DNA of 64,000 nt from JAVBJN01 sp031546985 (GCA_031546985.1 JAVBJN010000064.1:72663-136662), one strand, 5' to 3'; positions 42,944 to 52,705 are shown, numbered from the stretch's first letter. The notes: generated by a model not told the origin, from the sequence alone. Numbers and translations: made by a program.

Positions 42944-44209
42944 ATGAAAAAACTATTCTTACTTTCTATTCCAGTGTTTTTAAGTGCCGCCGCATTTGCG
43001 CAGCTGGCCACTGTGCAGGGTACCGTTACCAATACCAATAATGTGCCTGTGGCTAACCATCCTGTTCACATCAATTCGGATTCGACCAACGGCGGGTGGA
43101 TAGGCGTGAATGTAAATACCGATGTCAATGGCCATTATAGCTACACCGTACCGTCTTCTTTAACCATTTCGAATGGTTTGAACATTTATACCTACACGCA
43201 GAATTGCAACAACAGTTACATCTACCATACCAATGTGGTGAGCGGTGCTACGGTTACTTCCGATTTCGTACTCTGCGTTACTCCTCCTCCGCATTACAAT
43301 ATTGCAGGTACCATCTATGCCGATTCTTTAGGTGCGGATTCCGGTACGGTATATATTATCAAAAAAACCATGGACAGTGTAACCACAGGCTCGTGGATAC
43401 TTACCCTGGTAGATTCTGTAAACACCGATATCCTGGGCAATTACTCCGTACAAGTGCCTATTGGCAGCTACCTGGTAAAAGCTGCCCTCAAACCTTCGTC
43501 ACTCAACTACAGCACCAACCTGCCTACTTACTATAACGGTTCGTTGAGCTGGAGTGGTGCAACCACGGTAAATGTGGTGAACAACAATGTAAATGTTACC
43601 TACAGCCTCATGCCTGGCGTTAACCCGGGTGGTCCTGCCTTTATCGGTGGTTCTGTATTGGTAGGTGCCAATAAAACTACCGCTGTGGGCGATCCGCTGG
43701 CCAACCGTAGCCTGCTGCTCACGGATATGAACAACAACCCGGTGGCATATACCTATTCCGATGCCAATGGCCAGTTCAGCATCACCAATCTTGCTTATGG
43801 TTCTTATAAACTGTTTGGTGATCGTCTGAACCTCAACAATCCTGCATTGGTGGTAACCCTCGATGCTAACCATCAAGGTATTACCAATATCGTGTTTAAA
43901 GAAAACAGTACCTCATTTGCGGGTGGTTTTGCCACTGCTGCAAGCGTTAAGGATTTGTCCGAAAACCTGAAAAAAGTAGCCGCTTATCCTAACCCTGCCG
44001 GTAATGTGCTTAATGTAGCCGGTCTGCAACAGATAAAAGGAAACAAAACGCTGCAACTCACCAGCATCAGCGGTCAGGTACTGTACAGCGAAACCGTATC
44101 TGGCAATGACGTGATCAGCATCAACACTGCTGCACTGTCTGCCGGTATGTACCTGCTGCATATCCAAACCAGCGAAGGCACTACCATCATGAAAATTGCC
44201 CGCCAGTAA
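42944..44209 (+). CDS. T9SS-sorted secreted protein with carboxypeptidase-regulatory-like repeats
   Basis: A 421-aa protein starting at MKKLFLLSIPVFLSAAAFAQ, a signal peptide. Three beta-sandwich repeats of the CarboxypepD_reg/SdrD_B kind follow (VQGTVTNTNNVPVANHPVHI; NIAGTIYADSLGADSGTVYI; FIGGSVLVGANKTT). The C-terminus is a type A T9SS sorting domain (AAYPNPAGNVLNVAG ... LSAGMYLLHI). Its own ECF-type promoter places it in the regulon of the sigma factor two genes upstream, suggesting a surface or matrix protein made during envelope stress. No enzymatic motif. Confidence 0.85.
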   Translation: MKKLFLLSIPVFLSAAAFAQLATVQGTVTNTNNVPVANHPVHINSDSTNGGWIGVNVNTDVNGHYSYTVPSSLTISNGLNIYTYTQNCNNSYIYHTNVVSGATVTSDFVLCVTPPPHYNIAGTIYADSLGADSGTVYIIKKTMDSVTTGSWILTLVDSVNTDILGNYSVQVPIGSYLVKAALKPSSLNYSTNLPTYYNGSLSWSGATTVNVVNNNVNVTYSLMPGVNPGGPAFIGGSVLVGANKTTAVGDPLANRSLLLTDMNNNPVAYTYSDANGQFSITNLAYGSYKLFGDRLNLNNPALVVTLDANHQGITNIVFKENSTSFAGGFATAASVKDLSENLKKVAAYPNPAGNVLNVAGLQQIKGNKTLQLTSISGQVLYSETVSGNDVISINTAALSAGMYLLHIQTSEGTTIMKIARQ

Positions 44210-44238
44210 TCATTAGCAATTCTTCGGTTCTCATAGGG

Positions 44239-44273
44239 AACAGGATGTCCGTAAAGGGCATCCTGTTTTTTTA
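44239..44273 (+). terminator. Intrinsic terminator
   Basis: AACAGGATG / CATCCTGTT stem followed by a run of T, 30 bases after the T9SS cargo stop. Confidence 0.85.
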
Positions 44274-44357
44274 TGCCCGCCGTGGACAAGTAGCGGGCGC
44301 AGCCTGTTCCTTAAACCGTTAAAATGAACGATATTTACCGATTCATTTCCGATTACA

Positions 44358-46487
44358 ATGAAGGTGTGCATTGCCGAAAAACCAAGTGTGGCCAGGGATA
44401 TTGCCGAAGTGCTGGGCGCTAAACAGCGCCGGGATGGCTTTTACGAAGGAAACGGGTACCAGGTAACCTGGACCTTCGGGCATTTCTGTACGCTTAAAGA
44501 ACCTCACGATTATTACGAACAGTGGAAATACTGGCGGTTAGAAGACCTGCCCATGATTCCGCCGAGCTTTGGTATTAAGCTTATCAGCAATTCGGGGGTA
44601 GAGCGGCAGTTTAAGGTAATTGAGCAATTGGTGCAGCAAAGCGAAGAAGTGATTAACTGCGGGGATGCCGGGCAGGAGGGAGAACTTATCCAGCGCTGGG
44701 TGCTGCTAAAGGCCAAATGCACGGTGCCCGTTAAACGGTTGTGGATATCCTCGCTTACCGAAGATGCTATACGCGGCGGCTTTCAAAACCTGAAAGAAAG
44801 CGAGCAATACAATAATTTATATGCTGCCGGCAGTGCCCGTGCCATTGGCGATTGGCTGCTGGGCATGAACGCCACCCGCTTGTTTACCAAAAAATTCGGG
44901 CAAGGCAAAGTGGTACTGTCCATTGGCAGGGTACAAACGCCCACATTGGCCATGATTGTGCAGCGGCAGAAAGAGATTAACGCGTTTGTGTCGGAAGAAT
45001 ACTGGGAGCTGAAAACGATATACCGCGATACGGAATTTACGGCTACTATAGACCGGCTTAAGAATCTGGAGAAAGCCAATAAAGGGCTGGCTTACCTCAA
45101 AGAGCACCCGTTTGAGATTACCTCATTTGAGCGCAAAGACGGCAAGGAGGGGAATCCCCGCCTTTTTGACCTTACTGCCTTGCAGGTAGAGGCCAATAAA
45201 AAATACAGCTACTCTGCCGATGAAACCCTGAAACATGTGCAGAACCTGTACGAGAAAAAACTGGTTACTTACCCTAGGGTAGATACCACCTACCTCTCCG
45301 AAGACCTGCACCCCAAGATCGAAGGCATTATGCGCGATCTTACGCCCTACCAGGGCCTTATTGCGCCTTTGCTCATGCAGCCGATACCCAAATTAAAAAC
45401 GGTATTCGACGATAAAAAAGTAACCGATCACCATGCTATCATTCCAACCGGAGTTTATCCCAATGGTTTGTCTGGCGAGGAGAAACGGGTATATGACCTT
45501 ATCGCCCGCCGTTTTATTGCAGCGTTTTACCCGGAGTGTAAAATTTCGAACACCACGGTATTGGGCAAAGTAGGGCAGGTAGAGTTTAAAGTAACAGGCA
45601 AGCAGATACTGGAACCGGGCTGGAAAGAAGTGTATGCCAATGATACCACGGCTAAGAAAGAAGGCGAGGAAGAAGAAAAGATACTGCCGGTATTTGAAGT
45701 AGGTGAAACCGGCCCGCACGAGCCCCGGGTGCACCAGGGCAAAACCACACCACCCAAGCCTTTTACCGAAGCCAGTTTGCTGCGTGCTATGGAAACCGCG
45801 GGTAAGCAGGTAGATGATGAAGAAATGCGCGAGTTGCTTAAAGACAACGGTATTGGCCGCCCGTCTACCAGGGCCAATATTATCGAAACCCTGTTCAAGC
45901 GCCGCTACATCGAAAAAAAGAAGAAGAACATCTTTGCCACCCAAACCGGCATGGAACTGATAGATACCATTGACTCCGAGTTGCTCAAAAGCCCTGAGCT
46001 TACCGGACAGTGGGAGCGCAAGCTGCGGATGATCGAGAAAGGAGAATATGAAATGGCGGTCTTTAAACAGGAATTGATCGATATGGTGGTGGTGCTCACG
46101 CAAGAAGTGAAAACCAGCACCGGAAAATCGATCACCATTGTAACCGAAACCGCCGCCGCGGCCAAAGAGCAGGAAAAACCTGCCAAAAAAGAAAGCAAAC
46201 CCCGCGAGCCTAAAAAAGCGGTAAGTGTAGAAGAGCTTACCTGCCCCAAGTGTAAGACACACCTGCTTAAAAAAGGGAACACTGCCTATGGTTGCGCCAA
46301 TTTTGCGGCATGTGGCTTTAAGATACCATTTGAGGTAATGGGCAAAAAACTGGCCGATAAACAAATTGCAGATCTCATTTCCAAAGGCAAAACCGGCAAG
46401 CTCAAAGACCTCAAAGTGCCCGGCAGCGAACAACCTGTAGAAGGCAAGATTGTGCTGAACGGGCAGTTTGAGCTGGAAATAGGATAG
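44358..46487 (+). CDS. topB: DNA topoisomerase III
   Basis: A 709-aa type IA topoisomerase. The Toprim domain begins MKVCIAEKPSVARDIAEVLG and contains CGDAGQEGELIQRW; the catalytic Tyr is Tyr305 in VTYPRVDTTYL; other landmarks are SIGRVQTPTLAMIVQRQ and NGIGRPSTRANIIETL. A C-terminal zinc-ribbon-like segment (CPKCKTHLL ... GCANFAACGF) follows a Lys/Glu-rich linker. It decatenates DNA and resolves recombination intermediates. Chromosomal and ICE-borne TopB enzymes both exist in Bacteroidota; no mobile-element genes are nearby. Confidence 0.93.
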   Translation: MKVCIAEKPSVARDIAEVLGAKQRRDGFYEGNGYQVTWTFGHFCTLKEPHDYYEQWKYWRLEDLPMIPPSFGIKLISNSGVERQFKVIEQLVQQSEEVINCGDAGQEGELIQRWVLLKAKCTVPVKRLWISSLTEDAIRGGFQNLKESEQYNNLYAAGSARAIGDWLLGMNATRLFTKKFGQGKVVLSIGRVQTPTLAMIVQRQKEINAFVSEEYWELKTIYRDTEFTATIDRLKNLEKANKGLAYLKEHPFEITSFERKDGKEGNPRLFDLTALQVEANKKYSYSADETLKHVQNLYEKKLVTYPRVDTTYLSEDLHPKIEGIMRDLTPYQGLIAPLLMQPIPKLKTVFDDKKVTDHHAIIPTGVYPNGLSGEEKRVYDLIARRFIAAFYPECKISNTTVLGKVGQVEFKVTGKQILEPGWKEVYANDTTAKKEGEEEEKILPVFEVGETGPHEPRVHQGKTTPPKPFTEASLLRAMETAGKQVDDEEMRELLKDNGIGRPSTRANIIETLFKRRYIEKKKKNIFATQTGMELIDTIDSELLKSPELTGQWERKLRMIEKGEYEMAVFKQELIDMVVVLTQEVKTSTGKSITIVTETAAAAKEQEKPAKKESKPREPKKAVSVEELTCPKCKTHLLKKGNTAYGCANFAACGFKIPFEVMGKKLADKQIADLISKGKTGKLKDLKVPGSEQPVEGKIVLNGQFELEIG

Positions 46488-46488
46488 G

Positions 46489-46644
46489 TTACTGAGATTG
46501 GGTTAATTCATTCAATACATCCGCTACGCCTTCAATATCTCCACGGTAAATGATGGTGCCGTTTTGCACTATAAAAGTGGTGGGATATCCTGTTATACCA
46601 AAGCTGTCTGCTACAAAGCTGTCATCATTTTGTACATGCGCTTT
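46489..46644 (-). pseudogene. C-terminal remnant of a TlpA-like thioredoxin
   Basis: A 51-codon open frame without a start reads DDSFVADSFGITGYPTTFIV then GTIIYRGDIEGVADVLNELT and TAA. This is the last third of a TlpA/AhpC-TSA-type thioredoxin, with the cis-Pro in YPTTF. The N-terminal domain with the CxxC is missing. It overlaps the 3' end of the next membrane protein gene in a different frame, so a deletion probably joined them. Confidence 0.65.
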
Positions 46645-46958
46645 ATGGTTAGTGTGCAAATCCATCCTATGAGGGTGCCAATAATTGGTGCTGTGGAGCT
46701 AAGCATAGATATGCTTGTGTCTTCGTATTTGAATATATGAAATGGGACATTAAGCAAGAGAATCGGTAGAAGTAATACAGGGATTACAATATTACTACGG
46801 TATTTTTTCTTGCAGATAAACCACCAGGTACAAAAGCCATACAGTATAATACAAGCTGCAAATTTGTATTCGTATCCCAGCCAGCCACTTAAAAAGCAGG
46901 TGAATAAGAAAAGTAAAATGCTGGTTGCGATTAGCCATAACCACTTTTTAATTTGCAT
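46611..46958 (-). CDS. Small four-helix membrane protein, possibly a truncated gene
   Basis: A 115-aa protein starting at MQIKKWLWLIATSILLFLFT, with four hydrophobic helices separated by short loops and ending in TIKRMYKMMTAL. No family is recognised. The end runs out of frame into a thioredoxin remnant, so this may be the membrane half of a former membrane-anchored thioredoxin whose middle was deleted. Whether it is still functional is unclear. Confidence 0.45.
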   Translation of the reverse strand: MQIKKWLWLIATSILLFLFTCFLSGWLGYEYKFAACIILYGFCTWWFICKKKYRSNIVIPVLLLPILLLNVPFHIFKYEDTSISMLSSTAPIIGTLIGWICTLTIKRMYKMMTAL

Positions 46959-47025
46959 AATGTAACGATCGGGTTTAGTTGTGATTGCTGAAGAACAACG
47001 TAATGTTAGCGTTTTAGATCTTAAA

Positions 47026-47033
47026 TAAGTTTG
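47026..47033 (+). promoter_or_regulatory. Probable promoter -7 box of the MutS-like gene
   Basis: TAAGTTTG, an exact TAnnTTTG box, about 88 bases before the ATG. Confidence 0.4.
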
Positions 47034-47121
47034 CTGAAACTGACAATCGATACCCCCAAAAGACATTTTTTCAACCGTCCCGATTTCTGCATTTCCAGCA
47101 ATAAAGAATTAGCTTCGGTGC

Positions 47122-48924
47122 ATGAAAATGGAAGGCCCTGTTGCGGTGTGCCAGCAACGCATTACAACACTCGAAAATCAGTTAGCTACGCATGTCAAAA
47201 AGAGAAGCCGCATTGGGTGGATTCGCTTTGTAATCACCGTCATTGCTGCATCTGTGGTTTGGGTCAATCTCGATCATACCTGGTGGACAATGGCGCTGCC
47301 GGTTGTAATCTGGCTGGTTGTTTTTTTAAGATTGGTAGCCGTCGCTATTCAAAACAATGCAGTTATCCGCCATTTAGGATTGCTTATCCAGATCAATAAA
47401 GAAGAGATAATGATCGCTCAGGGACAGTACACCAATCGCCCATCGGGCGATCAGTTTATGCCCGGTGTACATGACTATGCCAACGATCTCGACATTTTTG
47501 GCCGGGCATCGGTATACCAGTACATCAACCGTACTACTTCCGAACAGGGAAATTTGGCTATGGCCCACCATCTGTTGAACCCTGCCGAGGTGCAAAATAT
47601 CCTCGAGATACATGATGCGGTTCGCGAACTGGCTCCACAACTCGAATGGCGGCAGCAGTTGCAGGCGCACGGCATGTTGGCGCCTATTACCCTCGGCACC
47701 CAACAAAAACTGGCCGAATGGCTGGCACAACCCTTCGCTTTTATACAGCACAAAGGCTGGACTGTTCTGCGCTGGGCATTTCCGGTTATTACTATTGGTT
47801 CTATTGTGCTGTATGCTATGGATCTGTTGCCGCTTGCGGTGTTTAACGCGTTGCTGCTGCTTTACCTGGCGGTATCGGCACTCATCACCCGGAGTATTAC
47901 CGGGCAATACAAACAGCTCAATAAGATTGTAGGCGAGGTAGAAGCACTATCGGGCAGTCTGCAAACCATAGAGTCGTTACAGTCGCAATCGCCGTTGTTA
48001 CAAAAAATGACAGCTGCTTTCAGCGCCCAACATTACAGAGCATCTGCCGAGGTAAAACAATTAAAAGTAATACTCGACCGTTTTGACCTGCGTTTGAACC
48101 CGCTGTTTTTTATTCCGCTCAATGCGCTTTTTCTGTGGGACCTGCAATTGATTTTCCGTCTTGAACAATGGAAGGCCAAAAATAAAAACCAGGTGGTAGA
48201 CTGGTTTGTGCAACTAGGCGAAATGGAATACCTCAACAGCATGGCCAACCTGCATTTTAACCAGCCCGGTTGGGTGTTTCCTTCCTTTGTGGCAGCGCAC
48301 GGTACTTTTATTGCCGAAGAGGCCGGCCATCCGCTCATTCCGCAACAAAAGCGGGTAAACAGTTCTTTTACTGCATCGGGTATGCCGCAACTGGCATTGG
48401 TTACGGGGTCCAACATGGCGGGGAAAAGTACTTTTCTGCGCAGCATTGGTGTAAATATTGTGCTGGCTATGGCCGGCGCGCCTGTTTGTGCGGCATCCTG
48501 CCGTTTATCGCCCATGAAGGTGATCAGCACCATGCGCATTGCCGATAACCTGGAAGAGAGTACTTCTACATTTTATGCCGAGTTAAAAAAACTGGAATAC
48601 ATAATACAGGCCGTAAACCGGAAAGAAAAAGTATTCCTCTTGTTTGATGAGATACTGAGAGGTACCAACTCTGCCGATCGTCATGCGGGTTCCGAGGCGC
48701 TTATCCGGCAACTGATGCGGCACCAGGCTACTGGCATATTGGCCACGCACGATTTGGAACTGACCACGTTGCAAAACGATTATCCGCAGTGGATACACAA
48801 TTATCACTTCGATGTACAGATCCGCAACGGCGAGCTTTATTTCGATTACAAACTGAAAGAAGGCATCTGTACCAATATGAACGCGGCTTTTTTAATGAAG
48901 ATGATCGGAATAGAAATGCAATAG
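47122..48924 (+). CDS. Membrane-anchored MutS-family ATPase
   Basis: A 600-aa protein. Two membrane helices near residues 32-70 (FVITVIAASVVWVNLDHTWW onward) and another hydrophobic pair near 215-260 flank part of a MutS-core-like helical domain. The C-terminal MutS ATPase is complete: Walker A TGSNMAGKST, the NLEESTSTFYAELKKLE segment, Walker B FLLFDEILRGTNSADR and ATHDLELT. The mismatch-reading domain I of true MutS is absent. It belongs to the MutS-related membrane ATPases common in Bacteroidota, whose function is unknown. Not expected to act in ordinary mismatch repair. Confidence 0.85.
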   Translation: MKMEGPVAVCQQRITTLENQLATHVKKRSRIGWIRFVITVIAASVVWVNLDHTWWTMALPVVIWLVVFLRLVAVAIQNNAVIRHLGLLIQINKEEIMIAQGQYTNRPSGDQFMPGVHDYANDLDIFGRASVYQYINRTTSEQGNLAMAHHLLNPAEVQNILEIHDAVRELAPQLEWRQQLQAHGMLAPITLGTQQKLAEWLAQPFAFIQHKGWTVLRWAFPVITIGSIVLYAMDLLPLAVFNALLLLYLAVSALITRSITGQYKQLNKIVGEVEALSGSLQTIESLQSQSPLLQKMTAAFSAQHYRASAEVKQLKVILDRFDLRLNPLFFIPLNALFLWDLQLIFRLEQWKAKNKNQVVDWFVQLGEMEYLNSMANLHFNQPGWVFPSFVAAHGTFIAEEAGHPLIPQQKRVNSSFTASGMPQLALVTGSNMAGKSTFLRSIGVNIVLAMAGAPVCAASCRLSPMKVISTMRIADNLEESTSTFYAELKKLEYIIQAVNRKEKVFLLFDEILRGTNSADRHAGSEALIRQLMRHQATGILATHDLELTTLQNDYPQWIHNYHFDVQIRNGELYFDYKLKEGICTNMNAAFLMKMIGIEMQ

Positions 48925-48964
48925 TATTAATTTAGTATTCACCAACCACCCCAAAAACTAGCTT

Positions 48965-49474
48965 ATGAGATCATTTATTTTATCTGCTTGCTGTGCCATA
49001 CTGCTTTTGTCATGCGGCAAGCATATGCGCAACGAGGCCTCGCCAGACATCCACAAGACCTATACATCCAACAGCGCCAGGGTAACAGTAAAATCGGGCA
49101 TATGGGGCACCATAGCCATGCAGGAAGGTAATTGCATGCCAACAATGGGTACCAATATGGACTGTAAGACCTATCCGGTAAAGCGTACGGTGCGCATTTA
49201 TGAATATACTTTACCGGATGCTGCGGTACCCACCGAAGGGAAGGCTGCTTTTTATGATAGTTTCAGCACCCGGCTGGTTAAGGAAGTAAGCAGCGATAAA
49301 AACGGATTTTACCAGGCCGACGTGCCTCCGGGCCGGTACACTGTTGTGGTGATAGAGGATGGCAAAATGTATGCGAACATCAGCGATGGACAAGGCGGTT
49401 TAAATCCTGCCGAAGTTAATGCCAGTCAGCCACTGGAACATAACGTTACACTTACGTACAAAGCTACTTTCTAG
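48965..49474 (+). CDS. Lipoprotein with carboxypeptidase-regulatory-like domain
   Basis: A 169-aa lipoprotein: MRSFILSACCAILLLSCGKH gives a lipobox LLSC with the lipidated Cys at 17. The mature part is one beta-sandwich (SGIWGTIAMQEGNCMPTMGT; KNGFYQADVPPGRYTVVVIE), the latter being the pattern of CarboxypepD_reg-like folds. Two further Cys may form a disulfide. Function unknown. Confidence 0.75.
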   Translation: MRSFILSACCAILLLSCGKHMRNEASPDIHKTYTSNSARVTVKSGIWGTIAMQEGNCMPTMGTNMDCKTYPVKRTVRIYEYTLPDAAVPTEGKAAFYDSFSTRLVKEVSSDKNGFYQADVPPGRYTVVVIEDGKMYANISDGQGGLNPAEVNASQPLEHNVTLTYKATF

Positions 49475-49503
49475 AGAGAAATACCCATTGTATTGCAACA
49501 GCC

Positions 49504-49537
49504 AGCCATCGGAGCAATTCCGGTGGCTTTTTTGTTT
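49504..49537 (+). terminator. Intrinsic terminator
   Basis: AGCCATCGGA / TCCGGTGGCT stem (one G-U) followed by T-run, 30 bases after the lipoprotein stop. Confidence 0.8.
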
Positions 49538-50005
49538 TACAGGTATAAAATAAGCCAGCTGCAGACGCAGCCGGCTCCACCTTGATAAAACTATTCTGCA
49601 TGTGCAGAAAGCATAACAATAATACGATCCGTGAAGATTAGATTTTATTGTTATTCATAATATTTATTACTCAATTTGTAATCGATAATTATTTTAAAAT
49701 ATTCAACACTTAAATAGTATTGGTTTTATTGCTTTTGTGTAATACCCAAAATGAAGATAGAACTGTCTTAAAATTATTATTAAACAATTGTTGCGTATTT
49801 GCTGTTTGGGCTAAACCTGTCATAGTAGCCAGGAACCATGTGCTTTTGCCAGAAAACGTGCTAAAATCCCCATTTAATTCATCGCACTCTTTTTTTGCTG
49901 CATTAGATGAAAGATTTATAGCGAAGGATAAATATTATTAACTATAAATTATATATTATATAATTTTATTGAGGCTCAATATTGTTGGCGACACAAACAA
50001 ATGGC
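49538..50005. other. AT-rich stretch without a gene
   Basis: No supported gene. An open frame at 49720-49941 has only a TTG start and no conserved look. The right end is very AT-rich and probably contains the promoter of the patatin gene. Confidence 0.5.
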
Positions 50006-52669
50006 ATGCAAATACTGGACAATCTCTTACAGAAGCTTTACAAAGGCGTTACGGTACTTATTAATTTCCTGCTGCTGCATTTCCGTGATATTGGGCTAAG
50101 GCTTTGGGCTGCGTCAGACGGCATAGCTTTTAAATTCCTGCTGCGCGATTTTTGGTCTGTTATCCTCAATGTAGGATTCATGGCCGTATTCCAGCTACTG
50201 GCATTATTGATCTTTCTCTACCTGCCTCAAGGCAAAGACACTTTACTTATTGTGGTAGAAGACCTTGCTGGTAACCACAATTTTGGTAACCTGGCCTGGC
50301 TGCTTATTGGCCTGGTGTTTTGGAGCATTGTATCGGAGTATGCCGTGCGCTATGCCATTTACGTAACCGATAATTCGGGCATAAGCCTGTCTGCCAAACG
50401 GGTGCATTGGCGAAAAGAATTACAGCAGGCCATTGCCGATATTTTCCTGGTGCTGCCCAGTTTTATTGTATTAGCGGGGTTGCTTTTTAATTATGTAGAT
50501 GCCGATGAAATGGAAACCGATGTAAAAAATATGGGCTTTGGCATCACCGCTTTGTTGGTTTACCTGGTGCTGAACGGGCTGTGTTTTTTCTATTTCAATA
50601 AGGAGAAAAGAAAAGTGTGGCGCCATAAGGGATTGGGCAGGTTTTTGCTCCTGCCGCCCGAAGAACTGGCCTGGTGCGAAAAACTGACGGGTATTTACAA
50701 CGATTTTGTTTTCGATATTCGTAAGCCTTCCAGCTTTTTGGGCATTGCCCATACCAAAATGTCTGGCCTGGCGGCATTGTTTCTGGCGGTGCCTCCTCCG
50801 GTACGGAATGCGTTTCCACAACATTCGCCATTTATTAGCGACGAAACCAAAGTGCCCGCCATGTTCAGGCTACGGACCTATTCCGAAGACCGCGATAAGC
50901 CTAATGGTTATTTCCGCTGGCAATACCATATTCCCAACCGTTTTTACCACAAACTACATAAGCAGTTGGGTGCTATTGTAGGGGTATGTGCATTGTTCTT
51001 TATAACCGTGTTGTTTCTGCGCATCGACTACTACCAATATCCGGGTGCACCGGGCTTATTGCTGATTGGTTTTGCCTGCTGGAGTGGCTTATACCTGGGT
51101 GTTTTATTTGTGGATTTTGCTGTTTTAAGGCGGGGTGCACCATTGCGGCCGGGTCTTTCATTGGAGCACCAGCCCGAAAAGGATGTGCAGCCCAAGTACC
51201 CGCACTGGCAAAAACTGAAAGGGGCTTTATCCTTGCGTATGGTGCTTGTAGCCCTGCTGCTCTTTAGTTCCTGGGTTAATTTTGATCATCCGGTAAGGGT
51301 GTACGAAAATATATATAGCCGCAAATGTAACGGCGATACCTGCATTGCCAATCAAAAAACAGCTACCGATTCTACAGCTTATGTACTGGCAGGTTGTGGC
51401 GATCTGAGAAAACCTTTGCGTGCCCATTTCGTAGATTGGTTTGGTAAGTATATGGCCGACTCTACAATGGTGCGGTATAAAGATGCCGCTACGGGCAGAG
51501 ACATTTACCCGGTGGTGTTTGTATGTGCAGAGGGCGGGGCATTGCGTACCGGGGCTTTCTCGAGTGTTATGCTTGGCTTGTTACAGGATACACTCATGAA
51601 GAGCCAGCAATTGGACTTCCGTAAATACATATATGGGTTCTCCGGTGTTTCGGGCGGTAGCCTGGGTGTTTCGTTTTTTAACGCGATAGCCTATCTCGAT
51701 AACCCGGATGGGCAAAGAACAAGGTACAAAGACGCGGCTATTGGCTTTTTTAAGAACGACTTTCTGGCGCCGGTAATTGGTAAAATGTTTTATGGCGATA
51801 TATTAAACCTCTTTATTCCCTGGCATGTGAGGGGACTGGACCGGGCCATTGCCTTAGAGCAAGCCTGGGAAACGGGGTATGATGTGGCTAAAGTCTCGCG
51901 CCGGCTGGGTTATAATGTTTTTGACCAACCCATGGGCAACCTGATTACGCATGCAGACCGGTATCCGGCGCTGTTTATCAATACCACCGAGGTAGAAACA
52001 GGCTTGCAATGCTGGGTGTCTAATGTAAAAGCCGTAGGTATGCCTTTGTATGAAGAGAGAGACCTTATTCCTGGTAAATTGAGGTACGGCATCAACTACA
52101 GTACCATGATCAATTTCAGTACAAGGTTTCCGCTGTTTTCGCCCGCCGCGTGCCTGATTCAGCGCCAGGATCGCAAACTGCACTATGTAGATGGCGGTTA
52201 TGTAGACAATACAGGCGCCTATACCATGCTGGAAATGTTGAAGACCTTAAAACCGCAGTTCGATTCTTTAAAAGCCCTTGATTACGATGTGCGGCCTTTT
52301 GTTATCATGCTCCGGTTTTCGGAAGAAGGTACTAAGCTGCAGCAGATCGATTTTGCCAATGAGATCTCAGAAATTCTGAATGGCATTTACAATACCAGGG
52401 CGGGCCGGGTAAAACTAGCTACCCTTGCTTTAAAGGAGTATGTAGAAGATCCTGTAGATGGGTTAAATGGCAGGTATTGTAATTTATGCCTTACGCCCAA
52501 CGGAAAGCAGGTGCCTATGAATTGGGTATTATCTACGCGGAGCCTGGGCCAGTTGGATGAGTTTGTAGATTCCTGCTGGAAGGACAGGCATGTAAACGAC
52601 CTGAAGAAATTGTTTTTTGTAGACCAGTCGCGGTACAGCAGAGATACAATCATAAAACCTTTGCCATAA
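50006..52669 (+). CDS. Membrane patatin-like phospholipase
   Basis: An 887-aa protein; the start is taken at MQILDNLLQKLYKGVTVLIN, since upstream in-frame starts are only TTG. The N-terminal ~440 residues have about seven membrane helices and loops. The patatin domain follows: oxyanion GGALRTG, nucleophile Ser549 in GVSGG and catalytic Asp729 in YVDGGYVDN. Patatins hydrolyse acyl esters of lipids using this Ser-Asp pair. The large membrane part suggests that it acts on membrane lipids from inside. Ends directly at a palindrome copy. Confidence 0.88.
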   Translation: MQILDNLLQKLYKGVTVLINFLLLHFRDIGLRLWAASDGIAFKFLLRDFWSVILNVGFMAVFQLLALLIFLYLPQGKDTLLIVVEDLAGNHNFGNLAWLLIGLVFWSIVSEYAVRYAIYVTDNSGISLSAKRVHWRKELQQAIADIFLVLPSFIVLAGLLFNYVDADEMETDVKNMGFGITALLVYLVLNGLCFFYFNKEKRKVWRHKGLGRFLLLPPEELAWCEKLTGIYNDFVFDIRKPSSFLGIAHTKMSGLAALFLAVPPPVRNAFPQHSPFISDETKVPAMFRLRTYSEDRDKPNGYFRWQYHIPNRFYHKLHKQLGAIVGVCALFFITVLFLRIDYYQYPGAPGLLLIGFACWSGLYLGVLFVDFAVLRRGAPLRPGLSLEHQPEKDVQPKYPHWQKLKGALSLRMVLVALLLFSSWVNFDHPVRVYENIYSRKCNGDTCIANQKTATDSTAYVLAGCGDLRKPLRAHFVDWFGKYMADSTMVRYKDAATGRDIYPVVFVCAEGGALRTGAFSSVMLGLLQDTLMKSQQLDFRKYIYGFSGVSGGSLGVSFFNAIAYLDNPDGQRTRYKDAAIGFFKNDFLAPVIGKMFYGDILNLFIPWHVRGLDRAIALEQAWETGYDVAKVSRRLGYNVFDQPMGNLITHADRYPALFINTTEVETGLQCWVSNVKAVGMPLYEERDLIPGKLRYGINYSTMINFSTRFPLFSPAACLIQRQDRKLHYVDGGYVDNTGAYTMLEMLKTLKPQFDSLKALDYDVRPFVIMLRFSEEGTKLQQIDFANEISEILNGIYNTRAGRVKLATLALKEYVEDPVDGLNGRYCNLCLTPNGKQVPMNWVLSTRSLGQLDEFVDSCWKDRHVNDLKKLFFVDQSRYSRDTIIKPLP

Positions 52670-52705
52670 AAAAGCCGCCCTTACAGTTTTGTAAGGGCGG
52701 CTTTT
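52670..52705. repeat. 36-bp palindrome, copy C, serving as terminator
   Basis: AAAAGCCGCCCTTACAGTTT and the complementary arm to 52705; same length and core CAGT as the copies at 12239 and 17503. It starts on the last base of the patatin stop region and separates it from convergent rseP. Confidence 0.75.

Noticed and set aside
45393..46433. 346-codon minus-strand open frame
   Set aside because: Lies wholly inside topB on the opposite strand and reads as Phe/His/Gly-rich noise.
49720..49941. 73-codon plus-strand open frame
   Set aside because: TTG start only, AT-rich surroundings, no motif; insufficient support for a gene.
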